From NCBI GenBank assembly GCA_012656075.1, contig JAAKBF010000374.1, positions 372,001 to 436,000 on the forward strand: a stretch of 64,000 nucleotides of DNA, in the 5' to 3' direction. The translations under genes and the position numbers were made by a program. Source of the DNA: Phytophthora hibernalis (Eukaryota; Oomycota; Peronosporomycetes; Peronosporales; Peronosporaceae). The notes beneath the pieces are model-generated. The model had not been told where the DNA came from. It made no database searches and saw only the letters and a list, made by a program, of their open reading frames with translations. Shown here one piece after another: positions 11,495 to 23,799 of the stretch (the first letter of the stretch is position 1; the number at the start of each line of letters is the position of its first letter).

Positions 11495-12371
11495 TCACTC
11501 CGTTCGCTGTACATCCTGACTCCAAAGGTAGCGAATAATCTCCCGCTGCTGTCCGCCATCCGACTGCACATAATCGCTCTGCGCCGTGGCGTCCTTCATC
11601 AAGTACGTCAGCGCGCTCCCAAAGCGAACCAGGTACGGCTCAATGTCTGCACTCCACATCTTGTCGTCCCAAGGCACCTTGGTCGTCTTGGTCTCCGCCT
11701 TTTCAGCCTGCAAATGCTCCACCAGCTCGCCCTCCTGTCCTCCCAGAATGTACAGGTACGTCTGCAGCTGCGCAACATCATATTTCGGCAACGGCGTCAT
11801 GAACTTCTTCAACCTGTTCTTGACCTCAATCACCTTCCCGTCCGCTCGGCCGTCGATCTTACCACCCACCAGAACGTCAAAATTCCCGATAGTAGCAACT
11901 TTTTCTTGGAAAACACAAGGTTCCTCTCGTTCACGACCACTTTTCTCTCTTTTTGGTACATTTCAATGCCTACCGACTCCTGTTTCACACCAAAACCTTT
12001 GTGCATTGTCGAAGTCACGAACTGTACCACTTCCGCCTTAACAGCAGGTGGAGTGGTGGGCGGCAATGATCGCACCACTTTGGCTTGAGTCTGAGCCACC
12101 TGTTGGATGTTTTCAGCCTGTGCAGCTTCTTGGATGAGCTCGTGGATGGCTGGAGCCGCCCCAGATCCTGCACCACAGCCTGCATCTTCTCCTCGGGGCT
12201 GGGCAGCGCTAGCGACAGGCGTTCCTGCAATTGGGCCACTTGGCGCGGGTTGGTGCGACGCCAGACGTCCAGGAACACGTCCTCGACCTTGCGGTACGGG
12301 TTCAAGGCGCTGATGACGGGCACCTCGCTCGCGAAGATCATGATGTTGCGGCCCAAGCGTCGACGGCCCAT
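11495..12371 (-). CDS. YqaJ/AddB-like PD-(D/E)XK nuclease, frameshifted
   Basis: Three overlapping minus-strand frames form one protein of about 290 residues starting at ATG 12371. The N-terminus (FASEVPVISALNPYRKVED) resembles the start of YqaJ/lambda-exonuclease-type nucleases. The core motif follows: Asp in GGKIDGRADG, then VIEVKNR (the E-x-K pair), then QLQTYLYIL, the QxxxY motif of AddB/Cas4/YqaJ-type PD-(D/E)XK enzymes. Two frame changes, near 12165-12180 and near 11905-11935, interrupt it. They may be sequence indels or real decay. Such nucleases occur in phages, large DNA viruses and some eukaryote genomes. Origin here is not determinable by eye, and the cellular role is unknown. Confidence 0.55.
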
Positions 12372-12566
12372 TGTGAAATTTGCAATAATGGAGATCGTGT
12401 GGACCACGTTGGATGTGGTGTGGTACGTAATATTGGGGAAGGTTGTGTGGATAAGGCAACCGAAGCAGGCTAGAACCACCGAATTATGAAGTCAGAGTGA
12501 CAGATGACTCATTCTGAACTAAGCCTGACGAACAGTACTAAACAGTACTACTGTACAGCATAGTTA

Positions 12567-13699
12567 ATGAACCTCGAGAGTGAGATGCCCCTGTGTGAGG
12601 CGGAGCTTGCGGTTCTCAGGGACTTACTCGAGGAGACCAAGGTGCACAAGAAGGCCAAGAAGACCTAGCACCGCGAGATGATGGTCGAGTTCCGACTAAA
12701 CAAGAAGCAGAAAAGCATGGTGGCTGAGCACTGCAGACTCGAGAAAGAGATGCAGATATTGGTGGCGGAGGCGAGGGAGGCAGCCGAGCGTAGTGGAGGA
12801 GGCACGACAGATGCACTGCGGGAGATAGTGGTGGAGAGGGACTGGCGCAGCAGAACCTGGCGCTGCGTGGGCAGATTCTGCGGCATGAGAAGTTAAATAA
12901 CGTAATGCTGGAACCAATGGCGAATGAGGACACGATGTTTCTACCAAACACCGCGGCGTCTGGCTGGCGCGTGCATTTTGACGGGGAGAGTCGTTCCACT
13001 TCCACCCGCTCACGCGTGGCCAATTTGATGAGCGAATGGAACTCTTTAATGCCGAACTGAAGAGCGGCACGGCGTCGCTTAAGATGACTGGCACATTTTG
13101 GGGTGGGACGTTTACCGCTCACCGTTGGTTGCTTCCGCGGTGGATAGCAAGCGGCTGATTGCAAGGACGCGAGTCACCAAGCACCTCAAGTGCTCTCTTG
13201 ACGTGCACCAGAAAATGTCGTACACGAATCACAAGGACCTGAGCCCCATGGTTGTCACGCCGATCGGCTGGTTGCTGCATCATCGCTCCAAGGTTCGCAC
13301 GGCAGTGCTACAGGAATTTGATCAGGACTCGCTCGTGTTCGCTCATAGTATCCCCGGTCCGGAGAAGGACCTTCAATATTTGTTTCAATTTCGGCGCGCT
13401 CAATGGGAGTTGCTTGACGGCAGGCGTAAACTGACTGCCAGCATGGTGCTCACCGACTCGGAGGCCAACAAGCGCAGTCGCGACGCTGAAACCTCTCAAG
13501 ACAAGGTCGAGTGGGCAACGGAAGGAGCTGTCAAGTGTCGGTCACGGAAGTGGACGAAAATTCGATCGATGTCGTGTGTGATCACTGAGCCAGTTGCGAA
13601 AACAAGGTGCATGCAGAGTATTTGATGATTCTGTGTACACAGTTTCGTGTGTGGTGGGAGCAGCTCATTGTACCTTCTAACTTGCTGTTGAGCAAATAG
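12567..13699 (+). pseudogene. bZIP-like/START-like family protein, copy 1, degraded
   Basis: The upstream member of a tandem pair, about 80-90 percent identical by eye to copy 2. The N-terminal frame has a basic stretch and coiled coil (MMVEFRLNKKQ, then heptads), but an in-frame TAG at 12666-12668 sits where copy 2 has a sense codon. Further frame breaks follow near 12840-12890 and 13040-13090. The C-terminal part (13098-13625 frame) keeps the START-like half (VDSKRLIARTRV, TPIGWLLHHRSKV). An internal stop plus several frameshifts makes a pseudogene more likely than sequence error. The family resembles oomycete proteins annotated as M96 mating-specific or bZIP-START-like. Confidence 0.6.
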
Positions 13700-14154
13700 G
13701 TTATGTATTGTGCAACCAAACTAGGCAGAGGTCGCAAAGGCAACTTCATGGACTACCCCGCCAACCTGCATATGAACACTTCGGGTAACCCACCCATTCG
13801 TGATATGCACCTTCAGCGTCGGAAAGTGAGTCCATTCGAATGCCACGTAATTCCCTCACGACAACGACCATAGCTCCTGTGCATCTCAACTACCGTTTAC
13901 AGGTATCAATTACGGACACTGTGGTGTTGGTATACGGTATGTTCACATGCAAAATGGGTCCATTTGATTGTTTATCAGATGTCCGTAAATTGAGGCCGTT
14001 CGCATAAGTAAGTTTTACGGTAATGGAGATTGTGTGAACCACGTTGTGAAATTAGGGTACCGAATCGGGCTACAGCCACCGAACAATGGAGTCAGAGTGA
14101 CAGATGACCTATCGTAGTAACGGATAAGCTGACAAACACAACCAGCCAACTTGT
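13700..14154. other. Spacer between tandem duplicates
   Basis: The right part (about 14020-14130) is homologous to the 5' flank of copy 1 (about 12383-12510), including GAGTCAGAGTGACAGATGAC-like sequence. The duplication therefore copied promoter plus gene. Confidence 0.6.
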
Positions 14155-15337
14155 ATGAGTGTCGTGCCCGACAGTATCGCGTCAGACATGACGGGAGACT
14201 TAATGGACCTCGTGGGTGAGATGTCCCCGTGTGAGGCGGAGCTGGGCGCGGTGCTCAGGGACTTACTGGAGGAGCCTAAGAAGGCCAAGAAAGCCAAGCA
14301 CCGCAAGCTGATGGTCAAGTTCCGGCTGAACAAGAAGCAGCAGCAGAAGAACTTGGTGGCTGAGCACCGCAGTCTCGAGAAGGAGATGCAGATGTTGGTG
14401 GTGAGGGCGAGGACAGTAGCTGCAAGTGGAGGAGCCACGGACGCGCTACAGGAGTTGGCGGTGGAGAGAGAAGGGCTGCAGAAACAGAATCTGGCGCTGC
14501 GTGAGGAGATTCTGCGGCATGAGAAGTTTAAGAACGTGGTGCTGGAGGCGATGGACGACCCTATGGAGAATGAGGAGACAGAGCTGCCTGCAGATTCTGG
14601 CTGGCGCGTGCATTTCGACGGGGAGAGTCGTTCCACTTCCACCCGCTCACGCGTGGCCAATTTGACGAGCGAATGGAACTCTTTAATGCAGAACAGAAGA
14701 GCGGCACGGCGTCGCTTATGATGACTGGAACTTTTTGGGGTGGGAGATTTACAGCGCACCGTTGGTTGCTTCCACGGTGGATAGCAAGCGGCTGATTGCG
14801 AGGACGCGAGTCACCAAACGCCTCAAGTGCTCTCTTGAAGTACACCAGAAAATGTCGTACACGAATCACAAGGACCTGAGCCCCATGGTTGTCACGCCGA
14901 TCGGCTGGTTGCTGCATCATCGCTCCAAGGTTCGCACGGCAGTGCTACAGGAATTTGATCAGGACTCGCTCGTGTTCGCTCATAGTATCCCCGGTCCGGA
15001 GAAGGACCTTCAATATTTGTTTCAACTACGACGCGCACAGTGGGAGTTACTAGACGGCAGGCGTAAACTGACTGCCAGCTTGGTGATTATCGACTCGGAG
15101 GCCAACAAACGCAGTCGTGATGCTGAAACCTCTCAAGACAAGGTCGAGTGGGCAACGGAAGGAGCTATCCAAGTGTCGATAACGGAAGTCGACGGAAATT
15201 CGATCGATGTCGCGTGTGATCACTGGGCCAGTTGTGAAAACAAGTTGCACGCGGAGTATTTGATGATCCAGTGGACACAGTTTTCTGTATGGTGGGAGCA
15301 GTTCATTGTGCCTTCCAACTTGCTGTTGAGCAAATAG
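14155..15337 (+). CDS. bZIP-like/START-like family protein, copy 2
   Basis: The first frame (14155-14721) encodes an acidic N-terminus, a Lys/Arg-rich stretch (KKAKKAKHRKLMVKFRLNKK, residues about 44-63) and a long coiled coil, a bZIP-like arrangement. The second frame (to 15337) encodes a START-like region with VDSKRLIARTRV, LSPMVVTPIGWLLHH and QDSLVFAHSIPGP. A frame break near 14700-14740 separates them. The basic region lacks the textbook bZIP Asn/Arg spacing, so DNA binding is uncertain. Oomycetes have large families with such coiled-coil plus START-like proteins, some induced in mating or sporulation. Unlike copy 1 it has no in-frame stop within its frames, so it may be functional if the frame break is an assembly indel. 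Confidence 0.5.
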
Positions 15338-15785
15338 TTTATGTATTGTGCGACCATAATATGGTAACCTGTACTTCGAAGTACTTCGTACATGTACATG
15401 TACAAAGTATACTTCGACGTATTTCTTAATATTTCTTATCACTGTCCATCGGGACCTGAAAGTGATGGTAAATTCTACTTCGAAGTACTACAGTACTACT
15501 GTATAAGTACATGTAGCAAGATCTGGTTAAACAATGCGTGAGACGGAGATGTCGGTCGTCAGGCAGGTATTATAGTAAACGGCATCTCAATGAGGTACTG
15601 TTTTTGTTGTTGGATAATTCCAATGCGTTTTAGACTGAAGATTGCACCGTTCAGGCGGGCAGCGCCTCACCTTCGTAGAACCAGCAGCAGAATATACTCG
15701 TGGTGTAGTTTAGAAAAGTCATGGGTGTGTTTATGGTATACGCTTAGCCGAATCTACTCTAGTACTGGCGCTATCGATCCCTTTT
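15338..15785. other. Intergenic with palindromic CTTCGAAG/TACATGTA runs
   Basis: About 450 bp. Rich in short perfect palindromes (ACTTCGAAGT, TACATGTACATGTA), as in many intergenic stretches of this window. No gene seen. Confidence 0.4.
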
Positions 15786-17254
15786 CTAGTTTTCGTGCGC
15801 CGCCGTGTAGTTGTAGTACACGATGTTCTCGAACTCTGGCGCGCAGAAGGGGAACTCCACACCCTCGTCGTCCGGGAAGAAGAGGTTCTCGCCCGACGTG
15901 TACGTCACGTAGCAACCAAGGCAGAAACACACCACCGTGACAATCACGGACGTGCCTTTCTCCCAAATCGGCATGACGGCCCACTGCTTCTTCATCAAGA
16001 ACACGATCGGCAGGATGATGGAGTGCATCGTAATGCATGACGCGCCAACGAAGTCAGACAAGTCTGCGAAGTGGTCCTTCAAAATAACCGATGCGATCAC
16101 CAGAAGCACGATGATCGCAATACGCAACATGACGTACTTGATGGCGTTCGCGCCGTGATACTCAGCAGCTTCAGCCTCAGGCTCGCCGAGGTGAACGTTC
16201 TCATTGTCAGCGACAGAGATGAAGGATCGCTTCGAAACGCGAGATTTATCCAGGTGGTCCGCATCATTCGGCGTGGTAGCTTCCGCGTAACTCAGCAGGT
16301 TGTTTTCGATGTCCTCGGGTGTGCGCTGGTGCATGCCCAGGAAGAGGCGCTCGGTGATGTAGAAGGCGGATTCAGGATGACGGAGAACGCGATGGTAATG
16401 TGAAGCTGCATGAACATGTACGCAAGAACGATAGCGCCCCAGTCCGAGGAGAAGCCGAGGGTGGTCAGGTCAGTGTCCTCCTGCGGGTAAATAGACCACA
16501 ACAGGTTACCCGAAATTTGGCAGCCAACCGACGAGTACGCCGTGCTAGCAAGCACCAGGAAACAGCAAGTAGTGAAAGCCATCGTGACAAACACGACTCG
16601 AGGCATACGGGTGGGGTCACTGTGTTGACGTTGGAGTGCCGGAATCACAATACCAGCACCATAAGCGAGAGCCAAGTTACCGAAAGCACCAACAACCTGC
16701 TTGAAGTTGAGATCAGGGGCAGGTGCCGTCGGATGACCACGCATGCCGTACATGACGACTGCAATGCCGATAACATCCGCGACGAGTGTACCCAAGCAGC
16801 CGGCGAATGCAGCACCGGCACCTTCCTTCAGAGTCGGCACCAGGCACACGGGTAAGACCGTGAGCGCCATGAGGATAGACCACGTCGTCGTGCTGAAGGC
16901 GTCAGGGTAGAGCCCGTCCAGCAGAGTGCCTCCAAGCACCAGGAACACACAGGGCACGATCAAGCAGTTTCCCATTTGGGCGATGACAGTGAGGTAGCGG
17001 CCCCACTTGCCCATGGCCCACTCGCCCAGGTCGCCGTACGTCTTGACAGACGTGGGTGCGAGCAGCATGACGCGGCAGATGGCCACTGCACCATAGATGT
17101 TGGAGAAGGCCATGAAGGCCATAGCGACGATCGCGAGACCTGGACCAGCGCGCGAGAAGTTGCCAGGCATGCCAAGCGTACCAATGCCGTAGACGCAGCA
17201 GAAGAGGTTGAAGGACGCCTTGGCGTCCTCCATCGTGAAAAAGGGCTTGCCCAT
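15786..17254 (-). CDS. Amino acid transporter, AAAP family, copy 1
   Basis: Starts at ATG 17254 (MGKPFFTMED). The transmembrane amino-acid transporter fold is visible: an N-terminal helix with YGIGTLGMPGNFSRAGPG, then about ten more hydrophobic segments, the PTLKEGAGAAFAGCLGT loop and a C-terminal helix pair ending at TAG 15786. Expected length is about 490 residues, as in the paralogue at 37944-39398, which aligns throughout. The frame breaks at 16366-16369, where one C is missing from the paralogue's GGCC (AAGGCGG in place of AAGGCCGG). This is a single-base loss and the protein is well kept on both sides. Probably a proton-coupled amino acid symporter in the plasma membrane or a vacuole. 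Confidence 0.85.
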
Positions 17255-17299
17255 GAGTTGTTCAGACGCTTGGTTTGGAGGTGGAAAATTCAAGACTGA

Positions 17300-19081
17300 G
17301 CTTCATGGTGGAGTTGTCCAGTACTTGACAGGGACTCGATCAACTGGTGGCAGCGACAAGAGCGACACAGAGCGAGAGCGCAGTCATCTTGTTGTTGCAA
17401 GCGAATGGCTGGATTCCGCGTGCTTGCTTCGGCTCTGCGCGGGACTTACTTCGAGGTGCACAACTCAAGAGATGCATCTGGCCTCGCTTTACGAAGATTA
17501 CAGCGTCAAAGTTGAAAACGATGATTGGAAGATGTGGTATTTATTGCTATAATTAATACTGAAAGGTCGCGACTCTAAGAAATGATAAAACGGTTCGAGG
17601 CGGAGGAGGCTACAATAAACGACACCATGCCTCTAACACGGAGAAGCAGGTTTTCATTTGCTGTCACTACGGGTACCTTGTTTCTTCGTACCGGTACGCA
17701 AAGGTTTCTCGGCTCCGTCCATCTGCTGCAACGGTGTTTGGATGCGCGTCTACTGAGCAAGTGTTTAGACTCATGCGGGTAGAGAGAGACCAGGGCCGTT
17801 CATCGAAAATCGCCGTACCCTTTGATGTCGACGAACTGCTCCAGGTTTGCCTTCGACCGCGCTTGACTCGCTTTCTTCAAGAAACTTGACACACCAAACC
17901 TTCACAGGAAAACGACCGCAAAGGCGCATATATATCGTAACTGCACTGGGGTTTCCATTTTTGCGAACTCCGGGCTGCAAGAACACGATCAGCTCGGAGT
18001 GTTCGCTTGCACGGGTGTCTTCGTGACGCGCACTTCGTCGACATTTTTGCCGCATACGATTGGCGGAACAAGCGGGGCAGAAAATTGTGCGTACAGTTCC
18101 GGTGCTTGGAGCAAATCTCCACTGCGGACAAACTTTATCAGCGATGTCAGTTTCGTATTCGACGAGGCATCTTTGAACTGGTGGGAGCGCGGCAAGAATC
18201 TCACCGCAAGACACTGCAATCCCGCGCGGTGCCTTTGTTTTCCATTCATGTAACCACGTATCCTCTAATATTCAGCTTGAAGTGCATGTACACACGTACA
18301 GCTTCGATGCCGATAACGCTTCCAATCGGTTTGCTTATTACTTCTGTACACATGTATAATAACTAATACCTGCTGGGTACATTGTATTACCTGGTGCAAG
18401 GGTGGATGGGTGAATTAAAACAGATTGGAATCGTTATCATGCCTTTCGTAGACCTGACCAGTCGATACATGTACGGCCCCAGGATATTTCGAGAACGTAA
18501 GAACTCAAAAGGCACCAAATATAATAGAAGGCCACTTATCATCATAAAAAATCAAACGACATGACTGCTTGGGGACTCTGAGGGCTCACTAGAACTTTCA
18601 ACGAGTATACTGCTGCAAACCAATGAAGCTTGCTCGTGAAGCAGAAGTAATGCTGTATCTAAGTGACTAACTGAAGAGCACTCCGTGCGTTACGAGTATG
18701 CGACCGGCATGCAACGATTCGAAGTGAGTGTTTCATTGCTGTCCGTGATTGGCAACTTCCTCCGGTGAAATGTACAATGGGCACCAAGCCACTCTTGGCG
18801 CGCATTTGCATAACCAATTGTCAGTTGGATGTCCTTCTCATGGTCGTATCGACACCAGTAGTTCTTGAAGTCAAGTCAGTCATGTTCCGATACAAAGTCC
18901 AAGTGATCGGCCCCTCAATACAAAGTCCAAGTGATATGCCTCAACCACCTCAGCACCGTACCCTCCACCTCCTCTAAAGTCCGATTTTCTCTGGCGCCGA
19001 CATTTGGCGCGAGTGGGCAGGAAGCTTCGCACTATCAATACCAGAGACTACGTTTGCCCTACGCATCTAAAGCTAACGGCC
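17300..19081. other. Intergenic with relic ORFs
   Basis: About 1.8 kb with no intact gene. Open stretches on the plus strand (17720-17880 and 18007-18240, e.g. KIAVPFDVDELLQ and CLEQISTADKLYQRCQF) look like remnants of coding sequence but match no family I know. 18890-18907 is repeated directly at 18918-18935 (ATACAAAGTCCAAGTGAT). Confidence 0.35.
19003..19010 (+). promoter_or_regulatory. E2F-like site upstream of SPT16
   Basis: TTTGGCGC fits the E2F/DP consensus TTTSSCGC, 72 bp before the SPT16 start codon. One short match; it could be chance. Confidence 0.25.
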
Positions 19082-22000
19082 ATGGCGGAGGACAAGGTGG
19101 CGGTCAAGCAGGAGGTGCAGACAGAGGTGAAGGCGGAGCCAGGGGCTGCGGCCCTCCAACGCGCCGCAGCTCAACGCGCAGATGTTCTTCCGGCGACTCA
19201 ACCGCCTCTACAGCTCGTGGAAGGTAGGGCGTTCGCTCTACCCTTGTTGTTATAATTTCTTATTTCTAACATAACATGTTATAAAATAACGGTTAAATGT
19301 TAATTAACAGGAACGCAAAGATGACGCCGTGTGGGGAGGCGTGGACGCCTTCTGCGTGCTTGCAGGCCGTGCACAGCAAGAGGAGTCGGGTTACCGCAAG
19401 TCAGCGGTGCTACAGATCTACTTATTGGGCTTCCTGGAGTTCCCGGAGACTCTTATGGTGTTTACACCTGCAAAACTTTATGTCCTCACGGGAGGCAAGA
19501 AATATACAATGTTGGAGGAAGTGGCCAAGGAGAACGAGTCTTCTGACATCAAGCTGGAGCTGCTCAAGCGCAACAAGGCGGACGGTAATCAGGCCAACTT
19601 TAAGGTGCTCACAGATGCCATTAAAGAGAGCGGCGCCAAGGTGGGCGTGCTGAGCAAGGAGAACCCGCTGGGAGAGCTCGTGGCCAGCTTCAAGAAGGCG
19701 CTGGAGGCCACGGACGCTGAGCAAGTGGACGTGACCAAGGGCATTGAGACGGTGCTCACAGTCAAGGAGAGCGACGAGCTCGAGAACATCCGCTGGGCCG
19801 GCGCACTGTCCAGCAAAGTGTTCAAGCTCAAGTTCATGGAGGACATGGAGCAGATCATCGACGACGAGAAGAGCATCAGCCACGAGAAGATCTCGATGGG
19901 CATCGAGGACGTGTTCGACAACCCGTCCAAGATCAAGGTGACCATTGACCCCGTGGACATTGAGCCGTGCTACCCGCCCATTGTGCAGTCGGGAGGCAAG
20001 TACGACCTGAAGCCCAGCGCGCAGAGCAGCAAGGACACGATGAGGTACGACGTGATCATTTGCTCGCTTGGTGCCAGGTACAAGGGATACTGCTCGAACG
20101 TGGGGCGCACGTTCTTTATTGACCCCACGAGCTCGATGGAGAAGTCGTACGAGCTGCTACGCGAGGCCCACGATTTGTGCGTCAAGGAGCTGCAGCCCGG
20201 AAAGGTGGTCGGCAAGGTCGTGGAAAAGGTGCGCAAGTTTGTCCAGTCCAGGAATTCGACGCTTTTCGCCAAGCTCACCAAGAACCTCGGCTTCGGTATC
20301 GGACTTGAGTTCCGCGAGTCGTGTAACTTGCTCACGACGAAGAACCAGACCGTAATCAAGGAAGGCATGGCGTTCAACGTCGCCTTTGGCTTCAACGATA
20401 TCCCGATCCCGGAGTCGCAGCGCAAAAAGAAAACTGGACAGCTACGCTGTGTTCCTTGCCGACACGGTGGTCGTGCTGGAAAGCGAAACAAAGTACTACA
20501 CGAAGGTGCCGAAGGCCTGGGGCAAGGTGAGGTACGACATTGATGATGACAACGATGTGGAGAAGATATCGAAGAAAAGAAGAGCAAGGGCGACAAATCG
20601 GTCCATGGTTCTGTGGACACCTCGATCTCTGGTACCCGCAACCAGGTTCTGCAATCGCGCCTTCGTGACCAGCAACGCCAACTGGAAGGCAAGGAAACGG
20701 ATCAAGAACGTCGTGATCGTCACCAGGCTGAACTGATGCGCAGGAAGCGAGAGGAGGCTATGCGGCGACTGGAGGAGCAGAACAACGACAAGTCCGATGG
20801 CCCGAAGAAGGAGAAGAGCATCAGGGCCTATACGGGTCCCCAGGACTATCCGTCGGAGCTGCGTGAGCGCCAGGTGATGGTGGATATGCGCGCTGAAGCT
20901 GTTATACTTCCTGTTAATGGTGTACCAGTGCCGTTCCACATCTCGACTATCAAGAACGTGAGCAAATCCGAGGAAGACAAGGCAACGTACCTGCGTATTA
21001 ACTTCTACGTGCCAGGTACGTCTTTAGGACGTGACGTGCTTCCGGCCATGGCGAACGCGATCACAAAATTCCCGAACAAGATGTTCATCAAGGAGCTTGG
21101 TTTCCGCTCCACTGACGCGCACAACCTTAACAACCAGTTCCGTCTGATCAAGGAGCTCCAGAAGCGTGTGAAGCAACGTGAACAGCGAGAACAGGAAGAG
21201 TCCGATTTGGTCGAGCAGGAGGACTTGGTCTTGACTCGTGACCGTCGTGTGCCGCGCCTGATTGATCTGTCGGCTCGGCCGCATTTGACTGGTCGTAAGA
21301 CTCACGGTACACTGGAAGCACACTCGAACGGTGTGCGTTTCACAACGAACAAGAACCAGAAGCTTGACATTTTGTACTCGAACGTCAAGCATGCGATCTT
21401 TCAACCTTGCGACAAGGAGCTCGTGGTGCTGATTCACTTCCATCTGAAGAACCATATTATGATTGGCAAGAAGAAACAAAAGGACGTGCAGTTCTACACT
21501 GAAGTGATTGAGGGTTCGCAGACGCTGGACAACCGGCGACGATCGATGTACGATCCCGATGAACTGGATGAGGAGAACCGCGAGCGTGCGCTTCGTGAGA
21601 AGTTGAACACCACATTCAAGGAATTCTGTCACAAAATGGAGAGCGTGTCGGAGAGGCATGGCAAGCCGGTGGTGTTCGACATCCCTTACCGTGAGCTCGG
21701 CTTCATGGGTACCCCGTTCAAGGAGATGGTGCTGCTGCAGCCTTCTGTGCACTGCCTTGTCAGCCTGACGGATATGCCGTTCTTCATTATTTCGCTGGAC
21801 GAGGTGGAGCACGTCCATTTCGAGCGTGTGATGTTCTCGTCGAAGAATTTCGATGTCGTGTTCGTTTTCAAAAACTTTGAGATCATGCCCACGCGCATCA
21901 GTGCCGTCTCCATGGGTGAATTGGAGCGTATCAAGGAATGGCTGGACGACATTGATATCTGCTTCACCACGGGTACTGCAAACTTGAACTGGAAGAGTAT

Positions 22001-22467
22001 CATGTCCACGATCAAGAGCGACCACCGCTTTTACCTGGACACGGACGATGATGGTGTGCCGAAGCCTGCCGGCTGGGAGTTCCTCAAGGTGCGTTCGCTG
22101 TTAGCTTTGAGGATGAAAGGGAAGGGAATGTGTGCTGATATTGCTTTGTTGTTGTGCGTAGATGGAAGGTTCAGACGATGAAGACGACGACGAAGAGGAA
22201 GCCGGAGACAGCAACTACTCAGGCGCTTCCGACGAGGGCGAGGAAGAGAGTGAATCGAGCGACTCGGACGGCTCAGACTGGGAGTCGATCGTGGACGAGG
22301 ATTCATCGTCCGAGGAAGTGTCAGAAGACGACGAGGCTCCGTCCTGGGACGAGCTGGAGAAGGAGGCCCAGGCGTCCGACCGCATGCGCAACGAGAAGCG
22401 CGCCCCCGAGGACGACGAAGACTACCGTCGCTCGACGTCCAAGAAGAAGAAATCACGTCGCCACTGA
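19082..22467 (+). CDS. SPT16: FACT complex subunit SPT16
   Basis: Histone chaperone of the FACT complex, which loosens and rebuilds nucleosomes during transcription and replication in the nucleus. Exons: 19082-19223, 19311-22088 and 22162-22467 (introns GTAGGG...AACAG and GTGCGT...GTAG). Domains in order: peptidase-like N-terminal domain (MFFRRLNRLYSSWK, then WGGVDAFCVLAGRA), pseudo-aminopeptidase (GARYKGYCSNVGRTFFIDP), dimerisation and middle domains (RAYTGPQDYPSELRERQVMV, KHAIFQPCDKELVVLIHFHL), and an acidic Asp/Glu/Ser tail with a basic KKKKSRRH end, all typical of the family. Length is about 1,070 residues. Single-base frame changes occur near 19135-19155, 20423-20434 (A run) and 20559-20566. 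In an essential gene these are most likely sequence errors. Confidence 0.95.
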
Positions 22468-22756
22468 GTGCAGACTGCCGCAAGACGCTAACACGCGCGT
22501 CTCGCTCAAGCTTTCGTTAACATACGTGACAAATACTACATCTGTGCCTGGTTGCGTCAATTGCCTTTTACACAATAATTGTATCTCACTTTTCCACTTA
22601 TTGCCAATCTCACTTTCCCACTTATTGCCTTCAATAACCTCAATCCAAAGTAACGTGTCTCACCCAACCCGTTCACTAATCTAATGTGTCCCACCCAACC
22701 CCTTCAAATCCGTTCACTATCTCTTCCGTGGGCAATAGCGCAATAAACCAGTCTCG
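22468..22756. other. Short intergenic, tandem genes
   Basis: 289 bp between SPT16 and the TMEM184-like gene. Contains repeated CACTTTTCCACTTATTGCC / CACTTTCCCACTTATTGCC (about 22590 and 22610). Confidence 0.5.
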
Positions 22757-23799
22757 ATGCAGCTGCAGACGCTGGCGTACGCCGTCTCGGGCGCCTTCAC
22801 GCTGCTGGCCATCGTGCTAAGTGGGTGGCTCATCTGGACGCACCTTCTGTACAACCCGTCGGCGAGTGTCCGCAAGCACGTGATCCGCATCCTGCTCATG
22901 GTGCCCATGTACGCGCTCACGTCGTACATGGCCCTCGTCTTCAACGAGTCCAAGCTGCTGTTCGAGACGGTGCGCGACCTGTACGAGGCCTTCGCGCTCT
23001 ACTCGTTCCACTGCTTCCTCGTCGAGTACCTGGGCGGTCAGTCCGTTCTGGCCAGTACCATGCGCTCCAAGCCGCAGATGACGCACGTCTTCCCCTTCTG
23101 CTGTGTACAGCCGTGGTCCATGGGAGGCAAGTTCCTGCGCCAGACGACCATCGGCATCCTGCAGTACATCCCCATCAAGCTGCTCATGTCCATCGTCATG
23201 CTCATCACGAGTCTCGCGGGCGTCTACGGAGAGGGAGAGCTGCTGAACCCTTGGTGAGCTACGGCTACGTGTGTCTGATCCTCAGTGTGTCCCAGACGTG
23301 GGCGCTCTACTGTCTGCTCATCTTCTTCCACGGCGCCCACGAGGAGCTGCAGCCCATGCGGCCGTGGCCCAAGTTCCTGGCTATTAAAGCTATTATCTTC
23401 TTTACGTACTGGCAGTCCGTCATGATCAGCATGTTGGTAAGTGTCGGTGTCATCTCGGAGAAGTGGCACATTGGCTGTCCGGACTGCTGGGACGCGCAGA
23501 AGATCGCCTCGGCACTCAACGACTTTGTCATTTGTGTGGAAATGCTGGGCTTTGCCGTCGCGCATCACTACGCGTTCGCCATCGAGGACTTTTTGTCGCC
23601 TGCGGGCTCGACTGGAGTCAGTGTGCCGTCCTCGAACGTCAAGGCGCCGCTACTGGCCAACTTCATGGACGCTATCAATGTCACGGACGTGTCGACAGAC
23701 CTCAAGAACTCGCGGAATGAGATCCTGACCAAGAAGCAGGCGCTGGCCGCCAAGTTCGAGCGCTTCAACTCCATGTCACCTGGCGGCAGCATGTTTTGA
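22757..23799 (+). CDS. TMEM184/OST-alpha (DUF300) family membrane protein
   Basis: Starts at ATG 22757 and gives about 347 residues with seven hydrophobic segments. Family hallmarks are present: NPSASVRKHVIRILLMVPMY after the first helix, ESKLLFETVRDLYEAFALYSF, then FLVEYLGG, and a C-terminal KFLAIKAIIFFTYWQS block with FVICVEMLGFAVAHHYAF. The family includes animal TMEM184/OST-alpha and plant LAZ1. Proposed roles are organic solute transport and vacuole or vesicle function. One base is missing near 23254-23255 (TGGTGAGC), which ends the first frame at 23257; the second frame continues to 23799 without loss. The 3' end converges on the PDZ gene 313 bp away. Confidence 0.85.

Noticed and set aside
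15786..17254. AAAP copy 1 as a pseudogene
   Set aside because: The only defect is one missing base where the paralogue is intact, matching the window-wide indel pattern.
22168..22464. Acidic ORF after SPT16 as a separate gene
   Set aside because: It is the last exon of SPT16: the acidic tail of the family joined by a good GT-AG intron.
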